64,000 nt of DNA from Phenylobacterium sp. (GCF_030681155.1 NZ_JAUXXE010000078.1:1-64000); one strand, 5' to 3'; counted from the first letter of the stretch, positions 43,127 to 52,252 are shown. The notes: generated by a model from the letters alone, not told the origin. Translations and numbers: made by a program.

Positions 43127-44428
43127 TTAGCGTGTGGGCGCCACACGCCATACCGCCTTGCCGACATCATCGGCGACCAGCAAAGCGCCGGTCTTGTCCA
43201 CCACCACGCCGACCGGGCGGCCCTGAGCCTCGTCCCTGGTGTTCAGGAAGCCGGTCAGGAACACCTCGGGCGGGCCGCTTGGCTTGCCGCCTGCGAACGG
43301 GACGAAGACGACGCGATAGCCGCTGGGCGGGCGGCGATTCCAGGATCCGTGCTGCCCGACGAAGGCCCCGCCCTTATAGCGCTCCGGGAACAGGTCGGAG
43401 CGGTAGAAGGTGAGGCCTAGCGAGGCTGTGTGGGGACCCAGCGCGTAGTCCGGGGCGCGCGCCTTGGCGACCAGATCCGGCCGTGCCGGCTTCACCCGGC
43501 TGTCCACGTGTTGGCCGTAATAGCTATAGGGCCAGCCGAAGAAGTCGCCGTCGCGCACGCTGGTCATGTAGTCGGGGACCAGGTCGTCGCCGAGCATGTC
43601 GCGCTCGTTGACCGCGGTCCAGATCAAGCCGGTGGCGGGTTCAAAGTCCAGGCCGTTCGGATTGCGCAGGCCCGATGCGAACACGCGCGCTGGCCCGGCG
43701 GGGAGTGGGTATTGGACGATGGCTGCGCGGCCGGCCTCGGCCTCGATACCATTCTCGCCGACGTTCGAGTTCGACCCCACGGTGGCGTAGAGTTTCGAGC
43801 CGTCGGGGCTGGCCACCACGTTCTTGGTCCAGTGATGGTTGATCGGACCGCCGGGCAGATCAAACACCTTCACGCCCGCGCCCTGAACGCTCGTCTGCCC
43901 GTCGACATAGGGGAAGCTGACCACGCCGTTGTCATTGGCGACATAGAGCTTGCCGCCGGCCAAGGTCATGCCGAAGGGGCGCTGCAAGCCCTCGGCGAAG
44001 GTCGTGCGCATCTCGGCCACGCCGTCGCCGTCGGCGTCGCGCAGCAGCAGGATGCGGTTGGGGCTCTGCTGGATCGCGCCCGCCTTTTTCTGCAGCAGAT
44101 TGGCGACGTATCCCTGGATGCCGCCGCCGGACGAGGCCTCGGACGAGGCCTCGGAGACCAGCACGTCGCCGTTGGGCAGCACCAACAACCAGCGCGGATG
44201 GGCGAGGTCGCCGGCGAACCGGCTCACGGTGAACCCCTGCGGCGCTGTTGGCTGTGCACCCGCCGGCCAGCCGACCGCCTGGCGTGCGTTGAGCGTTGGG
44301 ATCGGGCTGGTCTTCGGCTCAGGCAGGACGGGCTTTGGCCCAAACCCCGCGAACGGCTCGGGCGAGCCCTGAGTGCAGGCGGCAAGGCTAATGGCGGCGA
44401 GGCCGCAAGCGGTGAAGAGCGATCGCAT
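43127..44428 (-). CDS. Lipoprotein PQQ-type sugar dehydrogenase (L-sorbosone dehydrogenase-like)
   Basis: A 433-residue predicted beta-propeller. A lipoprotein signal (MRSLFTACGLAAISLAAC, Cys ~18) anchors it to a membrane. The propeller shows HPRWLLVLPNGDVLVSEA, RILLLRDADGDGVAEMRTTFAEGLQRPFGM and GLRNPNGLDFEP, as in sorbosone/glucose dehydrogenases. A tandem SEASSEAS is a local duplication. ATG 44428 has AGGAG seven bases upstream. PQQ dependence is inferred from the family. Confidence 0.87.
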   Translation of the reverse strand: MRSLFTACGLAAISLAACTQGSPEPFAGFGPKPVLPEPKTSPIPTLNARQAVGWPAGAQPTAPQGFTVSRFAGDLAHPRWLLVLPNGDVLVSEASSEASSGGGIQGYVANLLQKKAGAIQQSPNRILLLRDADGDGVAEMRTTFAEGLQRPFGMTLAGGKLYVANDNGVVSFPYVDGQTSVQGAGVKVFDLPGGPINHHWTKNVVASPDGSKLYATVGSNSNVGENGIEAEAGRAAIVQYPLPAGPARVFASGLRNPNGLDFEPATGLIWTAVNERDMLGDDLVPDYMTSVRDGDFFGWPYSYYGQHVDSRVKPARPDLVAKARAPDYALGPHTASLGLTFYRSDLFPERYKGGAFVGQHGSWNRRPPSGYRVVFVPFAGGKPSGPPEVFLTGFLNTRDEAQGRPVGVVVDKTGALLVADDVGKAVWRVAPTR

Positions 44429-44523
44429 GTGGGACTCCTGATCCGAGCCTGAACGTGCGGCTGGACCGCAGGATGCCTGGGCTTGGCTAATCGCCTCCAG
44501 ACAAAATCTGACGAACTTCATCT

Positions 44524-44537
44524 GTAGCCTAGGCTAC
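44524..44537. repeat. 14-bp perfect palindrome GTAGCCTAGGCTAC
   Basis: A perfect palindrome with no spacer lies between the small membrane gene and the sorbosone-dehydrogenase-like gene; CCTAGGCT recurs at 44559-44566. It may be a regulator site or chance. Confidence 0.4.
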
Positions 44538-44611
44538 GCCTCGCAGGCCGATATCTTCCCTAGGCTTCCAAGGCTGGCTTTCGAAGATGCCTGCGAGTTG
44601 CTTTGAGCCGG

Positions 44612-44767
44612 CTAGCGGCCGGCGACAAGGCGGATCAGTCCATACCAGACCAGCAGGTTCACCAGCAGGGCGAGCAGCAGCCGCCAGTTGAATATCCAGC
44701 CGCCGCCAGAGCGCGCGCGGGCGATCGCGCGCCGCAGAGGGCCAGTGACGAACGGCAAGCGGGACAT
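44612..44767 (-). CDS. 51-residue membrane protein
   Basis: Reading on the minus strand from ATG 44767 (GAGGAAA about nine bases upstream), the protein is MSRLPFVTGPLRRAIARARS, then WIFNWRLLLALLVNLLVWYGLIRLVAGR. It has a basic N-terminus and one TM helix (~28-48). The basic-then-hydrophobic layout suggests a cytosolic N-terminus. No family recognised. Confidence 0.62.
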   Translation of the reverse strand: MSRLPFVTGPLRRAIARARSGGGWIFNWRLLLALLVNLLVWYGLIRLVAGR

Positions 44768-45050
44768 CTCTGTGTTTCCTCGCTGCGATCATTGAGTGGC
44801 GTCGGAATACAGTGAAGCTTCGCACACGCCTAACGCCACGTCTTGATGTTACGCATTCCACCGCGACTTGGCCGGCGCCACTCTGGGATGCACGAGGCTG
44901 CCGGCGAGATCGCGTGTTGGATCGCCAGATGCAGCCCACGAAATGGGCGCCCTGCCTACGGTTCGGGGTCCCGGCTTGCGGAGCGTTGACTTCGTCCAGG
45001 TTTCGCTGAGGCTTGAGGAAGCAGATCAAGCGTTACCTTGTGAGGGATCA

Positions 45051-45308
45051 ATGGTCGCCGACAATTATGCCTATTCACTTGCTCAGGACGAACTTGGCTG
45101 GCGGTGGAGAGTCTATGACGAAGACGGCGAAGTTGTTGGCGCTGGCCGCAAGGCGACTCAGGGCGCGGCCGAGATCGAAATAAAGCGCACTATCGCGGTG
45201 GTGTTTGCTGCGGGCATGGCAAGCCGCACCTTGGAGGTGAGGCGCCTGATCGATCCGCCAAGCGTTGGCGCCGGCGCCGCGATCGGCGTGTTCGCCGCCG
45301 ATCGCTAG
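45051..45308 (+). CDS. Small hypothetical protein
   Basis: An 85-residue soluble protein starting MVADNYAYSLAQDELGWRWRVYDEDGEVVGAG, which looks like a small antiparallel sheet, followed by a helix (AEIEIKRTIAVVFAAGMA). AGGGA precedes ATG 45051. It converges on the SleB-type hydrolase with a nine-base gap. No function can be assigned. Confidence 0.6.
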   Translation: MVADNYAYSLAQDELGWRWRVYDEDGEVVGAGRKATQGAAEIEIKRTIAVVFAAGMASRTLEVRRLIDPPSVGAGAAIGVFAADR

Positions 45309-45317
45309 GGAGCAGTT

Positions 45318-46301
45318 TCAGAAGCTGTCGCGTGGCATGGCCAGTCGCGCGCGCCCTTCATCCTGGACGGGGGGTTGCTTCAAGGCCTTGGCGGGCAAGC
45401 TGTTCGGGGCCGCCTTGAGCGTTTCGTCGAGCTTGGCGACGGTGATCTCGGCCACCTCCGACACGATCTGGCGCGGCTCGGGCGCTGGCGTGGCTGGTTC
45501 CACCGCGACGGCCTCCAATGCAAAGGCGGCCGTGTCTAGCGCGGCGGGCCGCAAACCTTCGTCGCTTTCACCCCCGAGGTAGCGGCCTGCAAAGGCGCCG
45601 GCTTGGCCATCGCCGCCGGGCCGTCGGTAAAAGATGTGCGCGCCGATTGTCGCGACCTTCTGCAGGCTGGGGCTCCAATAGGGGGCCACATAGTCCGCAT
45701 GATAGTGGGTAGCGTAGCCGACCTCGGGATCGACTTGCCCTTCCAAAGCCGCCAGGGCGACGCTTTGAGCGCGGCGCCAGCCGGCCGCTGTTGGCGCGCG
45801 CGCCAGCGAACCGTCGCAGGTGAAGGTGAACTGGCAACCTGTTGAGCGGGTCGATCCCTCGAACACCACCCCGCAGACGGTCTTTGGATAGGCCGGGTGG
45901 CGGAGCCGGTTGAGCACGACCTGAGCCACCGCGCGCTGACCGCCGGCGCTTTCATGCCCAGCCTCATAATAGATCGCCGCCGTCAGGCAGTTCACGGCCC
46001 GGACACGATCGGCGACGCGGTCGCTCGCCAGGACGAAAGGCGTGGCCGCGGCGCCCACGGCCAATTCAGGATTGGCGGCGTTCCAAAGTCGGGCCGAGGC
46101 CGCCGTCGTCTGGGGCTGCAATGAAAGGAGTGTCAGCGGCTGGGGCGCTGCGGGCGCCGCTTGGCGAGTTGCCGGCGCGGTGTCGTTGAGCCACCAGGGC
46201 GTGGAGGCTGCGAGCGCTACGCTGAAAACGCCCGCCGAAAGCGCGGCTAGGCCAAGCTCGGCGCCGGCCATGCTCCATGATCGTATCGCGGTGAACGTCA
46301 A
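45318..46301 (-). CDS. SleB-type cell wall hydrolase
   Basis: A 327-residue protein with an N-terminal hydrophobic segment (~11-32), a variable linker and a Hydrolase_2 domain: CLTAAIYYEAGHESAGGQRAVAQVVLNR, VCGVVFEGSTRSTGCQFTFTCDG and YATHYHADYVAPYW. Family members cleave peptidoglycan (SleB/CwlJ). A Pro/Ala-rich tail follows. The start is TTG 46301 (AGGGA eight bases upstream) or ATG 46271, which has a poor spacing. Confidence 0.88.
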   Translation of the reverse strand: MTFTAIRSWSMAGAELGLAALSAGVFSVALAASTPWWLNDTAPATRQAAPAAPQPLTLLSLQPQTTAASARLWNAANPELAVGAAATPFVLASDRVADRVRAVNCLTAAIYYEAGHESAGGQRAVAQVVLNRLRHPAYPKTVCGVVFEGSTRSTGCQFTFTCDGSLARAPTAAGWRRAQSVALAALEGQVDPEVGYATHYHADYVAPYWSPSLQKVATIGAHIFYRRPGGDGQAGAFAGRYLGGESDEGLRPAALDTAAFALEAVAVEPATPAPEPRQIVSEVAEITVAKLDETLKAAPNSLPAKALKQPPVQDEGRARLAMPRDSF

Positions 46302-46659
46302 TTCGCATTCCCTTTGTCGGGCGCTGACGTTCTAGCCTTCATGGGGCGTGACGCTGTCGAGGGGCGACTTGGGGGCGGTTGTTTGGCCCAAAAGCTCAGA
46401 AAGCGCGCATGACGCGACGGGTGTTTGCTTAAATTATCGCCACAAAATCTGTGTGGATCGCTGCGAAAGCGTCACTGTTTGGAAAGCGTAAGTATTAGAT
46501 TCTGTAGTGAAGCTTGATGGGGCGAAATTTGCTCAAGCAATATAGTTGCGGCGCCCGATTTTCGGCTTTCCTGCACAGAATTTGATCGAGTTTGCAGATG
46601 TCCGGTGCGCCAGGGCGCCGGAGTGATCGAGCGCCATGTGATGAGCCTAGCCTCGAGTC
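46302..46659. other. 358-bp non-coding gap before the polysaccharide locus
   Basis: This stretch is clearly more AT-rich than its surroundings and separates the divergent SleB and ManC genes. No supported ORF, tRNA or strong palindrome was seen apart from a short GCGCC-based hairpin near 46607-46622. It probably holds the promoter of the polysaccharide operon. Confidence 0.5.
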
Positions 46660-48975
46660 ATGGCGATTGTTCCTGTCATCATGTGTGGTGGAGGAGGATC
46701 TCGGCTCTGGCCGACCTCCCGGCCAAGCCGACCCAAGCAATTCCTGCGTTTGCTTGGCGATCGATCACTATTCCAAGAGACGATCAGGCGTCTGTCTGGC
46801 CTGCCCGGCCTCTTGGACCCGGTCATCGTCGCCGGGGTGGCGCACGAGGTCTTGATCGCTGAGCAGCTAGAGGAGATCGGGCAGGCGGCGACCGTCCTGC
46901 TGGAGCCTGAGCCGAGAGACTCAGGTCCGGCCATCACTGCGGCCATGCTGCACATCGCCGAACGGGATCCCCACGCGATCGCGGTCGTACTGGCCTCCGA
47001 TCACCACATCCCGGCGGTTGGGGCCTTCCAGGATGCGATCCTGCGGGCCGTCGATGTCGCAGGCCAGGGCCGCCTGGTGGTCTTGGGGGTCAAGCCGGAC
47101 GCGCCGTCCAGCGCCTATGGCTACATCCGGCCGGGCAAATTGATCGACGCGCAAACCGGAGGCCGAGAAGTCGATCGCTTCGTCGAGAAGCCAGATCGCG
47201 CCACCGCTGAACGCTATCTCGAGGAAGGCTGTCTCTGGAACAGCGGCAACTTCGTTGCTCCGGTCAGCCTGTTGATCGACGAGCTCAAGTTGCATGCGCC
47301 TGAGCTGATCTCTCCCGTCTCCCTGGCCTTGGCTGAGGGCGTGCGGATGGGCGCGGCGCGCCGCTTGGCCGCCCGGTTCAGCGAAACGCCGAAGATTTCC
47401 TTCGACTACGCGGTGATGGAGAAGACATCTCGCGCGGCCGTCCTGCCCGTCGACTTCACCTGGTCGGACCTGGGCGCCTGGGATGCGGTCTGGGCCGCCG
47501 GCGACCGCAATCTCGAAGCTAACAGTGTCAAGGGTTCGGCCCTCCTCATCGACACCGCCGGTGCGGTGGTTCGCGCCGCGGACGGCATGATGGTCTCGAC
47601 GGTCGGGATCAAGAACCTGGCGGTCATCGTCGAGCGCGACGCGGTGTTGGTCTGTGCGCTCGACAGCGCCCAGAGCGTTAAGACCGTCGTCGAGCGTATC
47701 AACGAAAGAAGCTGGGCTCCGGCGGGCGAAACCTCGAGCCTGACCAGGGACCTGCAGGAGCTTTCCCACCGACTGGACGACTGGCTGGACGTCTCGGCCT
47801 TGCCGCTCTGGTGGAGTCTGGGCGCCGACCATTCCCGTGGCGGGTTCCACGAGCATCTTTCCCTGGCCGGGCGCCCCGTTGACGGCGTGCGGCGCGCTCG
47901 TGTGCAGATGCGCCAGGTCTACGTCTATGCGGCGGCGGGCGCTGCGGGCTGGGGCGGGCCGTGGCGCCAAGCCGTGGATCACGGCTTGGATTATTTCGAG
48001 CGCTGCTATCGCCGCAGCGATGGCCTGTTCCGCACGGTCGTCGACGCCTCCGGCGCGCCGGTCGACGAGACGGCGATGCTGTACGATCAGGCCTTCGCCC
48101 TGTTGGCATGGGCCACGGCGGCGCAGGTCACACGCAGCCCGGCCTTCGAGAACAAGGCCTGCGAGTTGCTGGAGCGGATCAAGGATCAGCGCCGGTGCTC
48201 CCTGGGCGGCTTTGCAGAGGCTGGGGAGAGCTCCCATCAGTCCAACCCGCACATGCACTTGCTGGAGGCGGCGCTGGCCTGGATGGCGGTCGGCCGCTCG
48301 CCGTGCTGGGAGGCCCTGGCGCAGGAGATCGTCAACCTGGCGCTCAGCCGTTTCATCGACGCCGACCGGGGCTATCTGCGGGAACATTTCGACGCTGCAT
48401 GGCGTCCAGCCGCCGGGGACTTCGGAAGGATCGTCGAGCCGGGGCATCAGTTCGAATGGTCGTGGTTGCTGGGCCGCTGGTTCAAACTGACCAGCGACCG
48501 GGCGGCGCTGGAAGCGGCCCGAGTGCTCTTCAAGCATGGCGTGGCGGGCGTGGATCCGCGTCGCGGCGTCGCCGTGGACTCGCTGAATGACGACCTGGAA
48601 ATTCGCAACCCGCAGGCGCGGTTGTGGCCGCAGACCGAGCGCCTGAAGGCGGCGCTGTTGCTCGCCGAACTCGATCCTCTTCAGCGGCGGTTCTATGAGG
48701 CGGAGGCGGCCGCGGCGGCCCGCAGCCTGCTCAACTATCTGCAAGCCCCTGTACTCGGCGTCTGGCGCGACAAGCTCTCGGCGGATGGATCGTGGAAGGA
48801 CGAGCCGGCTCCGGCCAGTTCGCTCTACCACATCGCCTGCGCCATCTGGGAGTTCCGGCGCCGGCAGGAGGTCGGCCGAAGCGACCTCGCCGCCGACGTC
48901 GCGGTCATGGCCGCGGCGCGGGGCTTCATCGGCGCCGGCCAGCCGGCGGGTTCCTTCCTTGAAGGCGGTGTCTGA
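46660..48975 (+). CDS. Mannose-1-phosphate guanylyltransferase fused to an AGE-type isomerase
   Basis: A 771-residue bifunctional enzyme. Residues 1 to ~340 are ManC-like (MCGGGGSRLWPTSRPSRPKQF, LLEPEPRDSGPA, FVEKPD ~174, SFDYAVMEKT), making GDP-mannose. From ~355 comes an N-acylglucosamine 2-epimerase/mannose-6-phosphate isomerase-like alpha6/alpha6 barrel (FHEHLSLAGRPVDG, SNPHMHLLEAALAW, EPGHQFEWSWLLGRW) with the catalytic-type His residues retained. Common bifunctional enzymes carry a cupin isomerase domain instead. Together the halves could take fructose-6-P to mannose-6-P and mannose-1-P to GDP-mannose. It overlaps galE by one base. Confidence 0.92.
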   Translation: MAIVPVIMCGGGGSRLWPTSRPSRPKQFLRLLGDRSLFQETIRRLSGLPGLLDPVIVAGVAHEVLIAEQLEEIGQAATVLLEPEPRDSGPAITAAMLHIAERDPHAIAVVLASDHHIPAVGAFQDAILRAVDVAGQGRLVVLGVKPDAPSSAYGYIRPGKLIDAQTGGREVDRFVEKPDRATAERYLEEGCLWNSGNFVAPVSLLIDELKLHAPELISPVSLALAEGVRMGAARRLAARFSETPKISFDYAVMEKTSRAAVLPVDFTWSDLGAWDAVWAAGDRNLEANSVKGSALLIDTAGAVVRAADGMMVSTVGIKNLAVIVERDAVLVCALDSAQSVKTVVERINERSWAPAGETSSLTRDLQELSHRLDDWLDVSALPLWWSLGADHSRGGFHEHLSLAGRPVDGVRRARVQMRQVYVYAAAGAAGWGGPWRQAVDHGLDYFERCYRRSDGLFRTVVDASGAPVDETAMLYDQAFALLAWATAAQVTRSPAFENKACELLERIKDQRRCSLGGFAEAGESSHQSNPHMHLLEAALAWMAVGRSPCWEALAQEIVNLALSRFIDADRGYLREHFDAAWRPAAGDFGRIVEPGHQFEWSWLLGRWFKLTSDRAALEAARVLFKHGVAGVDPRRGVAVDSLNDDLEIRNPQARLWPQTERLKAALLLAELDPLQRRFYEAEAAAAARSLLNYLQAPVLGVWRDKLSADGSWKDEPAPASSLYHIACAIWEFRRRQEVGRSDLAADVAVMAAARGFIGAGQPAGSFLEGGV

Positions 48976-50039
48976 TGGACGTGACAAGAGCGACCCCGGT
49001 TCTGGTGGTTGGCGGCGCGGGCTATATCGGCGCCCACACGGTCAAGGCGCTGAGCGACCTCGGCTATCGTCCAGTGGTCTACGACAATCTGAGTTCGGGT
49101 TTCCGGGAGGCGTGCCTCTGGGGTGACTTCGTGCACGGCGACGTGCGCGACGGCCGGGCGCTTCGCGAGGTGATGACCACCCACCAGATCGGCGCGGTCA
49201 TTCACTTTGCGAGCCTCATCGAGGTGGGACGCTCGGTGGCCCGGCCGGACCTCTTCTGGGAGGTCAATGTGGGCGGCACCACCAGCCTGCTCTGCGCCAT
49301 GCGCGAGTGCGGGGTTTCCCGGCTGGTGTTTTCCTCGACGGCGGCGGTCTACGGCGCGGGGGCTGGCGAAGGGAACGCGGCCCTTAACGAGGAACTGCCC
49401 AAGGACCCCACCAGTCCCTATGGCGACACCAAACTTGCCTGCGAGCGGATGATCGCCAACCAGGCGGCGGCGTTCGGCATCACCGCCGTCGCCCTGCGCT
49501 ACTTCAACGCCGCTGGAGCCGACCCGTCGGGCCTGATCGGCGAGGCGCATGATCCGGAGACCCACCTCATTCCCTTGGCGATCGCCGCGGCGACTGGAGC
49601 CGGCAAGCCTCTGACCGTGTTCGGCGAAGATTTCGATACGCCCGATGGGACCTGCCTAAGAGACTATATCCACGTCAACGACCTGGCGGCGGCCCATGTC
49701 GCCGCCTTGCAGGCGCCGCTGCCCCACGGGGCGTTTGAGGCGGTCAATGTCGGGGCGGGGGAGGGCCGCTCCGTCCGGCAGGTGATCGAGGCGGTGACGC
49801 AGGCGACTGGCAGGCCGGTGCCCTACACGGTCGGCGGTCGGCGGGCTGGCGATCCGGCCAGCCTGGTAGCCGATCCGGCTCGGGCGGCGAGCTTGCTTGG
49901 GTGGAAAGCGCAAAGGTCGGGGCTGCTGCAAATCGTACAGGACGCCACGGCTTGGCATCGCGCGCAACGCTATGGACGGGTCGCTGCGGCGACGGGTCAG
50001 ATCCTGGAACTTCACCGCCGGGCGGCGGCGGGCGGCTAG
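48975..50039 (+). CDS. galE: UDP-glucose 4-epimerase
   Basis: A 354-residue extended SDR. GGAGYIGAHT (~13-22), catalytic Ser in FSSTAAVYG (~125), Tyr ~149 and Lys ~153 (SPYGDTKLACE) and ALRYFNAAGADPSG are all GalE-type. It interconverts UDP-glucose and UDP-galactose (or the GlcNAc forms) for the polysaccharide. Its ATG shares a base with the upstream stop (TGATG). It converges on the Wza-like gene. Confidence 0.92.
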   Translation: MDVTRATPVLVVGGAGYIGAHTVKALSDLGYRPVVYDNLSSGFREACLWGDFVHGDVRDGRALREVMTTHQIGAVIHFASLIEVGRSVARPDLFWEVNVGGTTSLLCAMRECGVSRLVFSSTAAVYGAGAGEGNAALNEELPKDPTSPYGDTKLACERMIANQAAAFGITAVALRYFNAAGADPSGLIGEAHDPETHLIPLAIAAATGAGKPLTVFGEDFDTPDGTCLRDYIHVNDLAAAHVAALQAPLPHGAFEAVNVGAGEGRSVRQVIEAVTQATGRPVPYTVGGRRAGDPASLVADPARAASLLGWKAQRSGLLQIVQDATAWHRAQRYGRVAAATGQILELHRRAAAGG

Positions 50040-50052
50040 GGCCGCCCTTACG

Positions 50053-50628
50053 TCAGAAGTAGCGCTCGCCGATGCGGATCGTGTCGCCTGGCTGGACCTT
50101 CTCGGTCGCCGTCAGGGGCATGGCCTGCTCGGCGTCAGCCCCGGCGCGCTTGATGAAGACCTTCTTGGTGTTGGCCCGGTAGGTAAAGCCCGAGGCCGCC
50201 GCCACGGCGTTCAGCACGGTAAGCCCGTTGGCGTAGGGGTACTCGCCCGGCTTAGTCACCTCGCCCAGCACGTAATAGGGGCGATAGGAAATGACCTCCA
50301 CGGTCATGCGTGGGTCCTGCAGGTAGCCGTCCTTCAGCGCGGCGACGAGGCTGGCCTTGAAGTCGGCGACGGAGCGCTTGGCCGCCGGGATTTCTCCAAC
50401 CAGCGGGAATGAGACCGCGCCGCGATCGCCGACCACGAACTCTCCGGTCAGATCGGCTTCGCCATAGGTGGTGATGCGCAGCTTGTCGCCTGGGCCGAGC
50501 TGATAGCCCATGTCGGCGTCCGTCGTCGGCGCTACGGCGGTGAGGCTCGGCGAGGCGGCTGGCGCTGACCCGCAGGCGGTGCATACGAGAAGGAGCGCGA
50601 AGGAGAGAGATTTGAGGAATGCTTTCAT
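50053..50628 (-). CDS. Short Wza-like polysaccharide export lipoprotein (OPX)
   Basis: A 191-residue lipoprotein (lipobox VCTAC, Cys ~19). A polysaccharide export domain (YQLGPGDKLRITTYGEADLTGEFVVGDRGAVSFPLVGEI) and one SLBB-like domain (YVLGEVTKPGEYPYANGLTVLNAVAAASG) follow. At half the size of E. coli Wza it lacks the C-terminal amphipathic helix that makes Wza's own outer-membrane pore. It is divergent from a large beta-barrel gene that may supply the pore. Confidence 0.9.
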   Translation of the reverse strand: MKAFLKSLSFALLLVCTACGSAPAASPSLTAVAPTTDADMGYQLGPGDKLRITTYGEADLTGEFVVGDRGAVSFPLVGEIPAAKRSVADFKASLVAALKDGYLQDPRMTVEVISYRPYYVLGEVTKPGEYPYANGLTVLNAVAAASGFTYRANTKKVFIKRAGADAEQAMPLTATEKVQPGDTIRIGERYF

Positions 50629-50893
50629 TCGCCGAATCCAATCTGTCGAAGTTCGTCAACAACGGTCTTCAAGCTATGCGCCGAGCCGCCCGCCTTGGCA
50701 GTCCTCTGCAAACGAGTTCGGCGATCCGAAGTCACTCTGCCCAATTTTGCATCACCTTGCGCCTAGCGCCTGACATCCCGCCACATCGCCAAACTTTGTG
50801 GCGAAACTCTGGGGAAACTGGTCGACATCCACGCGGGGGCTGGGGCGAACTTGGAAGGATGCGACCGATCCCGACGCTGTCTCAGCAGGCCCG
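50629..50893. promoter_or_regulatory. Divergent control region with TCGCCA-N7-TGGCGA inverted repeat
   Basis: This 265-bp gap separates the Wza-like and beta-barrel genes. Perfect 6-bp arms lie at 50786-50791 and 50799-50804, about 90 bases before the barrel start. It should contain both promoters. Confidence 0.4.
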
Positions 50894-52192
50894 ATGCCCA
50901 GGATAACCGTTTCCATCCTCGGTTCGCCATCCATGATCTCCCTTCGCGTGGCGGGGGCGGGTCTGGTCGTGGGGCTTCTCGCTCTCTGTCCTCATCCTGC
51001 GGCGGCGCAGGACGCGATGTTCAAGCGCGGTGAAAATGTCGGCGTGCTTGAGCGGCCCCGGCCCGGCTATGAGGCCCTGGGCATCCGAGCCGGCGGGTTC
51101 ATTGTCTATCCAAGCCTGACCTTGCGCGCCGAGTACGACGACAACCTGTTCGCGCGCCCGCAGGCCGAGAGCGACACGATCATCACCACAACGCCCAGCC
51201 TGGAGGTTCGCTCTGACTGGGGCCGCCACGCGGTGACGTTGTCGGCCGACGCCAACCTCAAGCGGCACGACCGCTTCAAGTCGGAAGACACCGACACCTG
51301 GAGCAGCGTGGGGCAGGGGCGCCTGGATGTGTCGCGCGATACGACCTTGGGCGCTCGGGCCTCGTTCGCCGATCGGGTCGAGCCGCGAACCGTCGCGAAC
51401 TCGGCGGTCGAGTCGGCCGAACCGATCCAGTATCAGGTCCAGTCGGCCAATCTCATAGCCACCCACCAGTTGAGCCGCGTGAAGCTGGTCGGGCGCGCCG
51501 AACTGGCCCGCTACGACTATCAGGACGGGCGGGACCTGGCCGGGGGCGTGATCGACGAGGACTATCGCGACCATACCGAGCTCGATGTGAGGGCCAAGGC
51601 CGCCTACGCCCACAGCCCCTCGACCGCCTTCTTCGCCGAGCTCGGGGCTCAGCAAATGAACTACGAGCGGTCGGCCGGGCCCAACCGGGACTCAGACGGG
51701 ATCACGGCGCTGGCCGGTGTCGATCTGGAGATCACCCGCCTGATCACGGGCGAGTTCAGCGTCGGCTACCTTCATCAGAGCTTCAACGACCCGGCCTATG
51801 AGGACATCTCAAATCCGCACTATCGGATGCGGATCGACTGGTATCCCACGCCTCTGATCACGGTCGGTCTTACGGCGACGCAAAGGGTCAGCGACAGCTC
51901 GCTTGCTGAAGCTCCAGCATTCCTGGCCCGTACGGTAGAGGTCAAGGCCGATTATGAGCTTCTCCGTAACTTGATCATTTCTGGTCAAATACACGGCGCC
52001 GATGAGGACTATAGGGGCATCGACAGGCGGGATCGTCGCTACGGCGCGAGTCTGAGCGCGAATTACCTCGTGAACCGCACGGTGGGTGTCAGCATGCGCT
52101 ACAAATTCGAGACGTTGAACTCGTCCGGCGCGAGCCAGGGACGTGACTTCGACGACCAGAGCATCAGCCTGGCCCTGGTTTTCCAGCGCTAG
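50894..52192 (+). CDS. Outer-membrane beta-barrel of the polysaccharide export locus
   Basis: A 432-residue protein. ATG 50894 (alternative ATG 50933) opens a signal peptide ending PHPAAAQ. The mature part alternates polar and hydrophobic residues in paired strands (YPSLTLRAEYDDNLFARPQ ... TPSLEVRSDWGRHAVTLSADANLK ... QSISLALVFQR) and resembles the BBP2-type/VpsM-like barrels of polysaccharide loci. It would span the outer membrane with about 18 strands by my estimate. It lies between the Wza-like and Wzc-like genes. Confidence 0.85.
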   Translation: MPRITVSILGSPSMISLRVAGAGLVVGLLALCPHPAAAQDAMFKRGENVGVLERPRPGYEALGIRAGGFIVYPSLTLRAEYDDNLFARPQAESDTIITTTPSLEVRSDWGRHAVTLSADANLKRHDRFKSEDTDTWSSVGQGRLDVSRDTTLGARASFADRVEPRTVANSAVESAEPIQYQVQSANLIATHQLSRVKLVGRAELARYDYQDGRDLAGGVIDEDYRDHTELDVRAKAAYAHSPSTAFFAELGAQQMNYERSAGPNRDSDGITALAGVDLEITRLITGEFSVGYLHQSFNDPAYEDISNPHYRMRIDWYPTPLITVGLTATQRVSDSSLAEAPAFLARTVEVKADYELLRNLIISGQIHGADEDYRGIDRRDRRYGASLSANYLVNRTVGVSMRYKFETLNSSGASQGRDFDDQSISLALVFQR

Positions 52193-52252
52193 GGCAGGTG
52201 CTTCCCAGGCGGCTCCGGCTCGGGGCCGCCACATCGGGCGAGGCGATTGTTG

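Noticed and set aside
44120..44165. Tandem SEASSEAS repeat in the sorbosone-dehydrogenase-like gene
   Set aside because: Only two short copies; a local duplication, not a repeat array.
44529..45029. 166-codon minus-strand frame covering the 44.6 kb region
   Set aside because: Composition is low-complexity Arg/Pro. The 51-codon frame at 44612-44767 has a better ribosome site and a real TM helix.
46420..46450. CtrA-type site (TTAA-N7-TTAA) in the gap before the polysaccharide locus
   Set aside because: Only one half-site TTAA is present.
46921..48987. A 688-codon antisense frame over ManC-AGE
   Set aside because: Same GC shadow effect; the plus strand carries complete ManC and AGE motifs.
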